Shown in pieces: positions 18,720 to 27,691 of a stretch of 27,691 nucleotides of DNA. The stretch is from Pleurotus ostreatus/Saccharomyces cerevisiae fusant (Eukaryota > Opisthokonta), in contig JAMQCK010000339.1 in NCBI GenBank assembly GCA_024196135.1, positions 1 through 27,691 on the forward strand. Direction: 5' to 3'. A program made the translations under genes and the position numbers. Within the stretch, counting starts at the first letter, position 1, and each line of letters starts with the position of its first letter. Under the pieces are notes generated by a model, which searched no databases, was not told the DNA's origin, and saw nothing but the letters and a program-made list of their open reading frames with translations.

Positions 18720-20292
18720 CTATGGTATCTGATACTCGAGACCCAAATCCGACGTGAAATGGGTAAGGGCACTGAAGGTCATTCCTTCGACCAAGTCGCC
18801 CACCCTCCTCGACGCCAGCAGCCGGCGCACCAGATCCTCTACACCACCAAAGCGGCGACGTCCGAAGCGCAGCGTCAGGTGCGTCATGTGAGGTAAGCGC
18901 ACAGGCGACGAGGGTTTATGCGTCAGCCACTCCAGCAAGCCGCCTCGCAGAAGGGACGGTAAGCTACCGTGGTAGATACGGTCGTCCTCAATACGCAGTG
19001 TATCAAGGGTGCCGATTTCTCCCAGGAGCTGACACAGAGGTTCCAGAGTACTCTCGGCATCTAGGGAAAGATTTTTGAGTGTGAGCGTGCGAAGTGAAGT
19101 TCGCAGTGTCGACCACTTCGACAAGCCCAGCATGAGCGACAGGGGATCAGATCCGAAGTCCGTGTCGATGGCAGTAACGACAGCGTCCGAGACGGTCAAC
19201 GACTCCAAAGCGGGCACGATGATGGCGGCGAGGAATGCGATTGCGCAGCCGGACACGCTGAGCGCCCTGAGTTTGGGAGTGTGATGCATGGTATCCCAGG
19301 TATATTCCTGGAAGGCTTCGTTGTACCTGTTGTCCGTTCCATCGATGCAGAGCGTCTCCAACTCGTCCGTGTCCACCAGATGGTGTTCAATCATGCCGGG
19401 TGCACTGTAGATCTCCTGATGGAGAACATACGTCGCGGAGGTGACCTGTCCACGCCACGCGGGCAACAGCACGGTAGGAAATCCGACATGAAGCGTCATC
19501 GTCCGCAGGAGCGGTGCATGTTGCACGAAGCTCAGCGGCAGCGGACCCCGGTGACCTTCGGGCCAAGTACTAGGATAGATCTCGATCGACTCGAGCAGCG
19601 GGGTAGGGGACTCCACTTGCTCGGCGAAGACGCGCAGGTCCCCCGTCACCGAAAGCGTCTTCCACCTATGCGCAGACAGCGCGGCGACTCGCTTGAGCGC
19701 CTCTGAGGCCATTTCGTCTACGAAGAAATCATGATTGTCGTGCCCGGGTGGGTATTCGCCGGTCATTTCGTCGCTCACGCCGACTAGGCGGACGTGCAAG
19801 GGGAGCTGTGCGGAGAGCAGGATATAGGGCTCGATCTCGTCCAGAGAGAAACAGGTGTCCTTGAAGTCAGCGTAGAGGTTGACCGTCGTCCATAACAGAG
19901 GGTAACCGAAAGCCACGTCCCGCCATTGTTGGCAAACTCGAGCGAATGCAGGCGCTCCAAGGTTGCGCGCCGACGCAGGATACAGCGCAGCAACAGCGAG
20001 GAAGATCTCGCAAAGCACTTCCGGAGGCAGAGTCGGCATATGCGGGTATAGGAAGGCTTCCATGTCATTCTGATTCCCGTCATCAGAATTGAGGGCGAAC
20101 GCTGGCGCAGAAGCTTCGGCCAAGGGGGGTACTTGCTTTTGAGGAACGCCCTCCGCAGAGTTTCTTTTATCATTTTCCTGCAGCTTATATCAGCCAAGTG
20201 TCACCCATCTTGAAAAATCTCTGGATCCCTGGAATTCATACCTCACGCTTGCGTCTCCTGGCCCTCCGGCGAGCTCGTGCCCTGCGCGTCAT
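18720..20292 (-). CDS. F-box/leucine-rich-type protein (502 aa, two exons)
   Basis: Exon 1 is 20242-20292 (17 codons, very basic: MTRRARARRR...) and exon 2 is 18720-20177. The long frame has no ATG upstream of the F-box. The 64-nt intron 20178-20241 (GAG|GTATGA...CTGCAG|GAA) supplies one in phase, so I include it. The F-box is at about residues 64-115 (MPTLPPEVLCEIFLAV ... VCQQWRDVAFGYPLLWTTVNL), the usual form in agaricomycetes, where it should bind Skp1 of an SCF ubiquitin ligase. The remainder has leucine-rich, irregular repeats with Leu-x-x-Leu spacing (LRTMTLHVGF, LRALSVSGC, LRTLTLKNLSL, MTHLTLRFG), a likely substrate-binding surface. Its substrate cannot be inferred. The C-terminus matches the broken fragment at 1-322. 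The NDC80 start lies about 230 bp past its stop, on the same strand. Confidence 0.85.
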
Positions 20293-20936
20293 TTATAAAC
20301 TGTGGTACATGCGTCAGCACGGCTTCTGTACAACATTATGCGCATGAGAGCACACCTTTTCACGTTTCCAAGCTCTCCCAATGCAAGGCTTCCGCCTACC
20401 GCAAAGCCAGAGGGATCAATACGTGGTCGTGGTCAAGAACAAGCCCGAGGGGCCGGGGTGATGTACATCCGGCAAAGTCCGAAGCTACGCGTGACTTGAG
20501 GTTGAACTTCAGGCAGCGACCGAGAAATTGCGATTGCACCTAGACTTTCGCAAACATATCAGAGAAGCACATAATTATTCCCTATAAACTACAAGAGTAT
20601 CCCTCAGCCAACACAATCCTCACAATTATCTTGATTAACCCTGCCTGGACAGCGCGCGAACCCTCCGCGCCAAATCAAACCCCAAAACTCTGCCAATGAC
20701 CTGATGCATACCTGAAGCCCTTCTAACAGCTGAGCAGCCCTCCGCCATTGGCATCCCTTGAGGGGATGGGTCCTATGCAAGTGGGTGAGTTCGCAAAGTT
20801 AGGAACTCAGGAGGGATTTGCCAGCTGTTCTCAAGTATTCGATGGGTTTAAATTCCCTAAAGGGCGCAAGTTCGGCCCTTTTTGTTGCGTTGATCGAGTG
20901 TTCTTTCTGTTCTCTCGCGCTGCGCATGTGTCAGCT
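20293..20936. other. intergenic, no feature seen
   Basis: Upstream of the F-box gene. No supported gene. A small hairpin with a T run (AAAGGGC...GCCCTTTTT) lies at about 20857-20884 and resembles a simple terminator, but it has no gene in front of it. Confidence 0.4.
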
Positions 20937-21689
20937 CACCGCGGATTGGGCAAAAATAAAGGCCGCGCATATCCGGCATATACGAGGCATAACCACCGAA
21001 TACAGTAGCTTACCCCCATCCGAAACACATCCACGTATTCGCTTATTTGTGACAGCAAATGCTACTCTCTTCTGCCTCAACTTCGTACGTCTGTTGAGAT
21101 TGGTGGCGTATATGTGTATGTATATTTTCAGAGGCATCGGAGTGCAGGACAACGAGGAAACGCAAGGACTCGGTGTAACCGGCAAATGCCGGTCGTACCC
21201 CCTAGCGAAACAATGGCGCACTGACGCCCGGAGACATACTTTCTCTACACTTTCAAAACGTTGCGGTAATTGTACATTTCAGCTCAGTGCGTACACAATA
21301 TTTGGCGGCATTACGAGCTTTCGTTCGTCCTAAACGGAGGGAACTCACCGTTCTCGACGCGATGATCCCGGGCGACACCTTTCTCGCATATTTGGCTGTC
21401 TTGACCATGCCCATTCGTTCTGAAATTCACAATAGTCATCAAGAATCTAGGAAGGAGCTCGTATGTAAATTCTCAGACTGTCCGGTGGCCAGGAAGGTGG
21501 ACAATCCGAGCTGTTTCGCTGGGGGGTCACGTTTCGGATGGGGGTAAGCTACTGTACGCGTCGTGACGAAATATAAGCGGCATGCATCCAGCAAATACAG
21601 GGCCCGTGTAATTGACTGACAAGTATTCGGTGGTTATGCCCCGTTTAAGTCGAGTATGTGCGGCCTTTATTTTTGCCCAATCCGCGGTG
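20937..21689. mobile_element. foldback/TIR DNA element, non-coding (753 bp)
   Basis: The ends are perfect 30-bp inverted repeats (20937-20966 and 21660-21689) beginning CACCGCGGATTGGGC. The inner arms also match inversely: 20986-21003 with 21623-21640 (18 bp) and 21001-21026 with 21531-21556 (26 bp). The left arm is 90 bp. The right arm is longer because 66 bp (21557-21622), bordered by GTA on both sides, separates its two inner blocks. The central 500 bp have no transposase-like frame. This fits a non-autonomous TIR or foldback element. I see no clear target duplication at the flanks (...GTCAGCT / GCAGACT...), so the superfamily is undetermined. It lies about 50 bp upstream of a tRNA gene. 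Confidence 0.8.
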
Positions 21690-21740
21690 GCAGACTCTCT
21701 GTTAACGACAGAGGCATAATTGCGGCGAAGGCCTCCAGAA

Positions 21741-21841
21741 GTTCAGATGACCGAGTGGTTAAGGTGATGCCCTGCTACGACCCGTAGCCTCAGCCCAGGC
21801 ATTGTGCTTTGCACGCGGGTGTTCGAATCGCCCTCTGAACG
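21741..21841 (+). tRNA. tRNA-Ser(GCT) with a 19-nt intron
   Basis: The acceptor stem GTTCAGA pairs with TCTGAAC (21834-21840), with discriminator G at 21841. The D arm reads ACC-GAGTGGTTAA-GGT. The anticodon stem ATGCC/GGCAT encloses CT-GCT-A and A. The intron 21778-21796 sits one base after the anticodon, the canonical position. A long variable arm (GTGC-TTT-GCAC) marks a class II serine tRNA, and the T arm is GGGTG-TTCGAAT-CGCCC. A T5 run at 21846-21850 is the expected Pol III terminator. Confidence 0.95.
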
Positions 21842-21845
21842 AAGC

Positions 21846-21850
21846 TTTTT
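21846..21850 (+). terminator. Pol III terminator of tRNA-Ser
   Basis: A TTTTT run five bases after the discriminator of the tRNA-Ser gene. Confidence 0.8.
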
Positions 21851-22002
21851 GCTTCTGCGATGCTTGCGATGAGGTTTGGCACCATCTGTTTACTGAGCCA
21901 TTGCCCTTTGCGGTCCTCGGTCAGAAGATTGGTCATGCAGCCACTTGGACCGTGGCACCGCCGACCGTCTTTTGTTCTCTACATCTCAATCTAACCTTGT
22001 AT

Positions 22003-25000
22003 CTATATATCCACCACCTGCACATCGACATCGCCGCCCTTGCGATCTTCCGACGTCTTTGAATCGTCATCCCTTGAGCTCTTGCGGCTCGCCTCTGATT
22101 CCCCCTCCACTCCTGCCCTGCCTCGTCCCCCTCCCGCATGCCCTCGACCTCGTCCACCAGCCGCACCAACACCATCCTCGCCCTCCTCCTCCACCGTACT
22201 CACCGGCCCCGTAAACCAATACTTCCCACCATACCTCGGCACATAAAAGTACACCACCGACGCGCCGAGCACGCCGCCGAGGACCACGACCGAGTAGTTC
22301 ATGTCCGGGACAGCGGGGTTCGGGGTCGTGGGGAACAGGAAGACAACAGACATGAGAGTCATGAAGGCGACGGCGAGAAAGGAGATGGGGAAGGACTAGG
22401 AGGGGGCGTTAGTTGCGTTTGACGGGGCGCGCGGGAGAGGGGGTTGGTAGTCGAGCGATATTAGAGTGCGGTAGGGACGACGCACCCATCTCCCTAACGA
22501 AAACGGGCCCGGCTTGAAGTCGTTGTCGCCCGTGAAGCGCGCGACGATGGGGATGATGTAGGCAATATATAGCGCGATGACCTATCGGAGAATCAGCATC
22601 TCAGAGGAGGCGTAGCGGGAGCAAACGGGCTAAAGATCTAGGTACTCACACTCAACGAGAACACCGCATTGATCGCCTGGTCGCCGGCGAAGGCGAGAAG
22701 GCCGAGCAGGAGGGACAAAAACGCGACGAACCAAACTGGATATCTTGTTAGCGCCGAAGATCGGGAATCCGAACGCTTGATCGCGAAGCACAGCATCTCG
22801 CAGGGAAAGGGGCGGTAGGGGGAGTACGTCGCAGTAAGCGAAATACTGACCCGTATTCACCGGCGTCCCCGTAAAGTCATTCATCCGGTAGAGCCAATTG
22901 GAGAAGGGGAGGGCTATATGTGGCGCGTCAACAAGATCATGAACCACTAAAGATACCAAACTATCGCACCTCCATCGCGGCTGAACGCGAAAGTCTGTCG
23001 GCTAGCGGCGAGGAGCTGCGGGTGAAAGCGTTAGCGTAGTCCCCTGTCTCCTCTGCAGGGCGAAACGAGACCGCAAGCAGGTGTGCACTTACCATACTCG
23101 ACCCCATCATATACTGCACCGCAACCACGAACGCCCAGAACGCAAGCGTGCCCTTCTGCCCAAACGCAGGGAGGAGGATGGCGGCTGTTTCGACGATTAG
23201 CACTCCATTCCACACACGCTCGTACCGCACTCCCGCTCTGTTCTCTCTCCCCGAAGATGGCATAATTGTTTTTCTCCCCGCAGATTGCATGGTTGCTTCC
23301 CCCATTCATGGCACAGTTGTTTCCTCTCCCAATTCATGGCACGGCTGTTTTCTCTCCCGTACATGGCACGGTCGAATTGCAACAGCACTCACCCAGCGGC
23401 TGCTCCGCATCATACAGCGCCTCGATATCCGTGCCCATGCAGAACGCGAGGGCGATGTTGATGGCTGGGGTGAGAGTGGGCGTTAGCACTCCGTTCTTTC
23501 AGTTGGATTGCCTCATATCGAAGGCATGAATCGACTGTGCACTTACCAAACCCAACTACCCCACCCACCGCGCACGCGCCTACGATCGCCATAGGGACCG
23601 CGCGCGCGGCGTTCGTAGCCTCTTCGGAGATGTGCACGGCGGAGTCGAAGGAACCTAGAACGTCGTATTGAGCATTCTATATGAGCAAGCGTTCGAGGGA
23701 CAAATGGGAGGAGAAAAGCGGAAAATATGGGAGAGACCAGAGAGGAGGCGAAGAGGCTCACAAATGGTCCACAACGGCGCGAGGAAGCTCATAATGAAGG
23801 CGAAGCCTGAGGGCCAGCCGTTCACTGTGGAGCCGGGCGTTAGCGCTTTTCGGCCGATGGCAGAAAATGTTACTCACGATTGACCCATCCCTCACTGCCG
23901 AGTGCGAAGGAGGCGGTGTTCCGCTTGTCCGACGGCGTGCATATCGGCAGTGCAATGAGGAGGGCAAGGCAGAGGCTGCGCAATGAAACTTTAGCAATAT
24001 TCGTTTGAGGGGGATGTTGTAGCGCCGGGTTCGCGAAGACTCGGGGCTTCGCAGGAGGCAAGCGCTGGCGGGCGTGGACAAGAGACAAACAATTACTCAC
24101 AGCCCATTCACCCCCACATAGAAGCTCTGCAACCTCGCGAGCGCTTGCGTCCCGATCGAGCACAACAGCGCGTGCGTGACCAGGAGGAGGGCATAGGTGG
24201 CACTAGCGACTTCGTCAGCAGACTGATTCAGGAAGAGGCGGGGATGAAATGTAGATGAGATGGAGGAGATGAGGAAGGAGAGGCTGGGCGGGCTAGGACG
24301 CACAACATCTCCGCGTTCGTCGGCATGAAGTTCGGTTCTCCTGCTTCAGTGGTGCCGGATCCTGGAGGGGCGTCAGTATGCTTTGCCTCGCGCACATTGC
24401 CCGCGACAGCCCGATGGTGGCGGAACCAGAGCCCGCTAGCGCTTTGCGATGTCTATTCGCGAGAATGAAAGACAAGAATCACCTACCAATCCCCGCCGCA
24501 GCCATAACCTGCACCGCGCAGCCCCAGTCTATGCTGGCGACAGCAGCTACAGAGCCGATTGTGTTGGCGTCTGCCCGACGTTGTCAGCTCACTTCGCCAT
24601 TCGTAGGCACTATTCGTTCGCGTGCACAGCGATCGTACTCACATCCTACAATCCAACATAGCAACGTCCTCCACTTTGGTGAAGACAGCGAGTACGTCCA
24701 GAAGTAGAGCTACAAGTTATCAGTGAACATCCCTTCAAACTGACCGATGGTCTGCACTCACCCCACCACTCGTAGGCGCCGCGCTCGCCAGCTCACCCAT
24801 CGCGGCCGCTACGGACAGGATGAGTACGGAGGCGGCGAACCACTTGAGACCGCGCGTCAGCAATCGCCCGCTCAGCTAGAGATTGAAATGAGCTATACTC
24901 ACACCCCACACCATCCCTGGACCACCGCCATTCGGTAGCGCGTAAAAGAGGACAGAAGCGATAGAGGGCAGGAGGCCGATGATGGAGAGGGATACGCCGA

Positions 25001-25227
25001 AGACCTAGGGGATGATTTGAGTACACTGCGGATCTTTGGGGAGTAATCGAGGCAGACAAGGGAAGGCTGGTCGACCAGAAGGCATACTGTTGAGAACAAG
25101 TACTCACCTCTATTGGTCTGAACGCACGCTGGAACTCCTGCTTGTATCCGAGCTCGGCCAGGAGCGCCTCATCAGCCGTCGCGGTGGCGATCGCAGCCTG
25201 ACTCCTTTTCGAGGTCGATGCTTTCAT
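22003..25227 (-). CDS. APC-family amino-acid/GABA-type permease, 17 exons, 576 aa
   Basis: Exons (minus): 25108-25227, 24903-25004, 24762-24842, 24643-24709, 24487-24570, 24304-24361, 24101-24202, 23878-23975, 23762-23824, 23547-23654, 23393-23464, 23093-23184, 22970-23015, 22851-22913, 22650-22735, 22486-22581, 22003-22395. All 16 introns are GT-AG, in phase, 52-208 nt; the sum of 1,731 nt is divisible by three. The protein shows the fungal ACT-type permease landmarks: DEALLAELGYKQEFQRAF, SIIGLLPSIASVLFYALPNG, MGELASAAPTSGGLYFWTYS, SFDSAVHISEEATNAA, FGQKGTLAFWAFV, QYMMGSSM, ASRQTFAFSRDG, WLYRMN and KYWFTGPV. About twelve hydrophobic segments are expected, and it should act as a plasma-membrane symporter for amino acids, GABA or choline-like amines. 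The substrate cannot be told from sequence. The C-terminal tail is Gly/Arg- then Ser/Asp-rich and cytosolic. Several introns share a GCTAACGC-type branch region. Confidence 0.93.
23234..23369 (+). repeat. about 27-bp degenerate repeat inside a permease intron
   Basis: Five imperfect units of the form GTTGTTTTCTCTCCC, four or so variable bases, then CATGGCAC fill most of the 208-nt intron 23185-23392. This is the longest intron of the gene, and its extra length over neighbouring introns is accounted for by the array. Confidence 0.75.
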
Positions 25228-25703
25228 GCTCGACGACGCTAGTGGTGGACTGAGCGAATGTCAGAGAGCACTGCAGGACGAGGATTGTTTCGAACGCTCG
25301 CTGCAACGAACAGTGGAGGAGGTCAACGCAGGAGCCGACCAGTGGGGCGATAAGGAGGGACTACCGCGTATAGCGCGCATGATGCAGCCCCCCCGCTCAA
25401 AATTACACGCCCCGGAAGAAGCGCGCGAATTCAGCCATTCATTCGCTGGAGCGACGCATACGATAGAGATAGCGCGGGGCTATTCCATTATGGGCGGGAG
25501 ATAGTGACCTTCGGGCAGTCCGGAGTGGCGAAGATAAGATATAATGTAGTCCGGCAGGCAGTCATATTCTCAGGCAGCGGTTTATGCCTGTAAAAGTCTG
25601 ACCATCACAGTTCGCGGTGAGCGCAAGAGCCAAAAGACGGGCGCAAATCAGAACAAGTTCCGTGATCCAATCATTTCCGATCCCCAAAAGGCAAAAAAAA
25701 AAT
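25228..25703. other. intergenic between permease and tRNA-Trp
   Basis: This holds the permease promoter region and the trailer of the tRNA-Trp gene. No gene is supported, and I see no clear TATA box in the last 100 bp before the permease start. Confidence 0.4.
25693..25702 (-). terminator. Pol III terminator of tRNA-Trp
   Basis: A run of ten T on the minus strand, two bases beyond the discriminator of the tRNA-Trp gene. Confidence 0.9.
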
Positions 25704-25804
25704 TGAACCCTGCCCGGATTGAACGGACGACCTTGTGGAACCGCTGTGGGGCCTATCGCCCCCTGAGGCTGGAATCACACGCGCTACCGCTGCGCCAAGG
25801 GTTC
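25704..25804 (-). tRNA. tRNA-Trp(CCA) with a 29-nt intron
   Basis: Minus strand: acceptor GAACCCT pairs with AGGGTTC, with discriminator A. The D arm is GCGC-AGCGGTA-GCGC. The anticodon stem starts TGTGA, then TT-CCA-G. The intron (25740-25768) begins after position 37. The 3' stem half is CCACA, the variable loop is AGGTC, and the T arm is GTCCG-TTCAATC-CGGGC. The anticodon is at 25770-25772. The innermost anticodon-stem pair is A-C, a mismatch. All other stems are complete, and a T10 terminator follows, so the gene looks functional. Confidence 0.92.
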
Positions 25805-25953
25805 CTTATATACCAATGCCCTCTTTTCCAGCTCCAAAACGCACCTACAACGGCGAGGAGAGACGAAGAAGTGAGAAAGCGGCGAGGGAAGGTCGAGGGT
25901 CCAAGCGGGGAAGGAGTCGGGACCAAAAAGACTATTGGGCGGAACCTGTCATG

Positions 25954-27415
25954 CTACGTCACGAGCGAAGTTGTTCCGTTGACAATGACAGTCCAAAAAC
26001 GCGGAGGCCTACGCTCGTGCGCGAGGAGGCTCTGGAGTGTTTCGTCTTGAGCGAAGCACTGGCGCGCGCGCTCCATGGCGAGGGCGCGCGCGGGAGGATC
26101 AGCCAGGTCCGGGTTGTAGGCGACCGAATTGCGATACTCGATGGCAGACGTGTCCTCCGCCATGTGCCCATGGAAGACCGCCGTCTGATCCACTTGCGCG
26201 TACGTGCCACGGTAGGTGGTGGAAGGCAGCCGGGAGTTGACGTTCTGCCCGAGAGAGAGGGGCAGCAGACCATGTGGCAGCTTGTCTCGCGCGCGCTCGC
26301 AGAATCCGTTCCGGTAACAGCGCGGGCAGAAGCCTGCGCACACACGAGTCAGCTAACACCGACGGCAGCAGGACAGGATGCATACCAAGGAAGCAGAGGA
26401 TATCTGCAAGGTTGCTCAACGTGTTGGTGGCGCTGTTCGCGATCATAGCCCGGTACATTTGAGGATCCGGTGTCTGCAGCGAGACGGGCTGATGCGGATT
26501 GTCGAACGGCGTAGGGTTACTGAGCTGCCTTGTCGCCCGAAGAATCGCTGTCGTCTTCCAGCCGTCGCGGACGACGAAGGAGATGGGATGGTCAGGCCAG
26601 GGGCACTCGCCCGTCATGTATGACTTCAGCCTCTCGTGATCCTCCCACACACCGTGACTGATGCCCATGGCGATGATAGGCAGGAGGGGACAAAGGTGCG
26701 CGTGGGCGCCGTGGAGGACGCGCGCGGACGTCGTCGTTGGACGGTTGTCCCCGTGCTTGCGACCCTTCATGTAGTGGAACCTAAAGTAGCCGCGGATGTC
26801 GGGCGTGATACCGTCCGCGTTTCGACCATGGTACACGATGTCGAGATGCTGGCGGTCGGTCTGTGAGTGCGCGCGCGAGAGATGGTGATGGATGCGTGTG
26901 CTCACCCCCCAGCGGCAGACAAGGCCGAGCCCTTTGGACACGCCGTCCTCGCAAAAGACGCCGATCCGACTGCCGAACTCGTACAGCAGACACTGCAGCG
27001 TGTAGAGGTTGAGGCGTGCGAGCCAGGTGAGCACCTTCGAGTTGGGATCGAGTGTCGCGGCCAGCATTAATACGTGGTCTTGAAGGCGCATCGTTCGGCG
27101 CTCGCGGACCTTGGTGCGGATGACGCCCAACTCCTTGCACCAGTGGTCCAGCGCCTGTAGAAGAAGAGGAGGGGACGGTCAGCACGAGCACGCCACGACA
27201 AAACACAAGCTGAACGTACATTTCGGCAAGCCTCTCGATAACCGTCGCTCGGCGTCTGCACGCGATGGTGGTAAAACTTCTGGATGGTGAGCGAGGAACG
27301 TCCGCATGACCCGGCTAGCAGCACGTACCACACGAAAGATGGCCTGCACGTTCTTTTTTGCGCCCTGAAGCGACCAGTCGCCGATGCGGGCGAGCGCCCA
27401 GTGATGAGATGCAGG
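25954..27415 (-). CDS. multi-exon gene of unknown function, 5' end missing or interrupted
   Basis: Exons (minus): 27329 to about 27415 (open upstream), 27220-27279, 26906-27154, 26386-26860, 25954-26333. The introns are 49, 65, 45 and 52 nt with GT-AG ends. Spliced, they give one frame of about 416 codons through ...ARIGDWSLQGAKKNVQ, FYHHRVQTPSDGYREACRN, ALDHWCKELGVIRTK and DIVYHGRNADGITPDIRGYF to a TAG at 25954. I do not recognise the family. A cysteine cluster spans the last splice site (CFLGFCPRCYRNGFC) and might bind metal; this is inference. No ATG lies in frame before the third exon listed, and a TGA stands at 27416-27418. Beyond it the DNA looks like a retrotransposon LTR, so the 5' part is either lost to that insertion or lies outside the window. 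The 45-nt intron is a multiple of three and could be retained. Confidence 0.6.
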
Positions 27416-27556
27416 TCAGTACATATTTTACTTACCTATATACCCACGGACAATCCGGACGCAAGTCCGCTACATATGCTTTCCTTCCTTTTAGGGTACA
27501 ATACACGGACCCACAAAACGGACCCATACGGTCCCATATACTTACATAAGCCTCCG

Positions 27557-27691
27557 TATATCTTCACTTTCCGATCGGCCGCTCTCCTCAGTTGCTCTAT
27601 CACTACGTAGACCGAGCACTGAGGTGAGCTGCCCGAACCGCTCCTTACTATACCGTTACTTACTCTCTCTCAGCTTATCGTTGCCTCATAG
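27557..27691 (+). mobile_element. probable part of a second copia-like LTR
   Basis: The order of signals copies the LTR at 3456. A TATATC box is at 27557-27562. The inverted repeat CCTCAGT (27586-27592) / ACTGAGG (27618-27624) follows about 24 bp later. The donor GTGAGC starts on the last G of the stem at 27624, and a pyrimidine-rich end TCTCTCTCAG closes a 50-nt GT-AG segment at 27673. TTACCTATATA further upstream (27432-27442) also occurs in the first LTR. Overall sequence identity is otherwise low, and the LTR start cannot be fixed, so this is a related but different family, or a resemblance by chance. Confidence 0.45.

Noticed and set aside
20857..20884. Hairpin AAAGGGC...GCCCTTTTT resembling a factor-independent terminator
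   Set aside because: The setting is eukaryotic and no Pol III gene precedes it; probably chance.

Overview
The window looks like nuclear DNA of a filamentous basidiomycete, probably an Agaricomycete. The genes are GC-rich and split by many 45-125 nt introns with GTRNGY-type donors and CTRAY branch sites. The recognisable proteins are fungal: NDC80, an APC-family permease and F-box/leucine-rich-type proteins. Both tRNA genes carry introns. I assigned the organism group by style and by recalled family resemblance, not by a search.

Layout. 1-322: the broken 3' end of an F-box-type gene. 323-3395: about 3 kb with no gene I can support, including a purine-rich tract. 3396-9662: a 21-bp minisatellite interrupted by a complete Ty1/copia LTR retrotransposon of 6,207 bp. 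It has identical 262-bp LTRs, a GAGAC target duplication and one intact 1,865-residue Gag-Pol frame. 9668-11310: gene-poor, with clusters of minisatellites. 11452-12547: a two-exon gene for a Ser/Pro-rich protein of unknown function. 12548-16126: about 3.6 kb of pyrimidine-rich, repeat-laden DNA that contains a small coding-like echo of the preceding gene. 16127-18488: NDC80 (8 exons, minus). 18720-20292: an F-box gene (2 exons, minus), whose C-terminus resembles the fragment at the left edge. 20937-21689: a foldback/TIR element. 21741-21841: tRNA-Ser(GCT). 22003-25227: an amino-acid/GABA-type permease (17 exons, minus). 25704-25804: tRNA-Trp(CCA), minus. 25954 to about 27415: a multi-exon gene of unknown function (minus) whose 5' end runs into retrotransposon-LTR-like DNA that continues to the window end.

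The exon models for NDC80 (644 aa), the permease (576 aa) and the F-box gene (502 aa) were built by hand from GT-AG sites. Each gives a total length divisible by three and a continuous protein, which supports them, but none has been tested against transcripts.

The most unusual signal is inside the copia LTR. A 56-bp block is repeated. In the upstream copy it is split by a 47-bp segment with a consensus donor (GTGAGC), branch site (TACTGAC) and acceptor (TAG). The downstream copy is the exact spliced form. The repeat begins where transcription should start, about 25-30 bp after the TATA box. This looks like an LTR with its own intron, in which a spliced 5' RNA end was reverse-transcribed back next to the unspliced one. 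The LTR-like sequence at the right edge has the same order: TATA, CCTCAGT...ACTGAG hairpin, GTGAGC donor, CAG acceptor.
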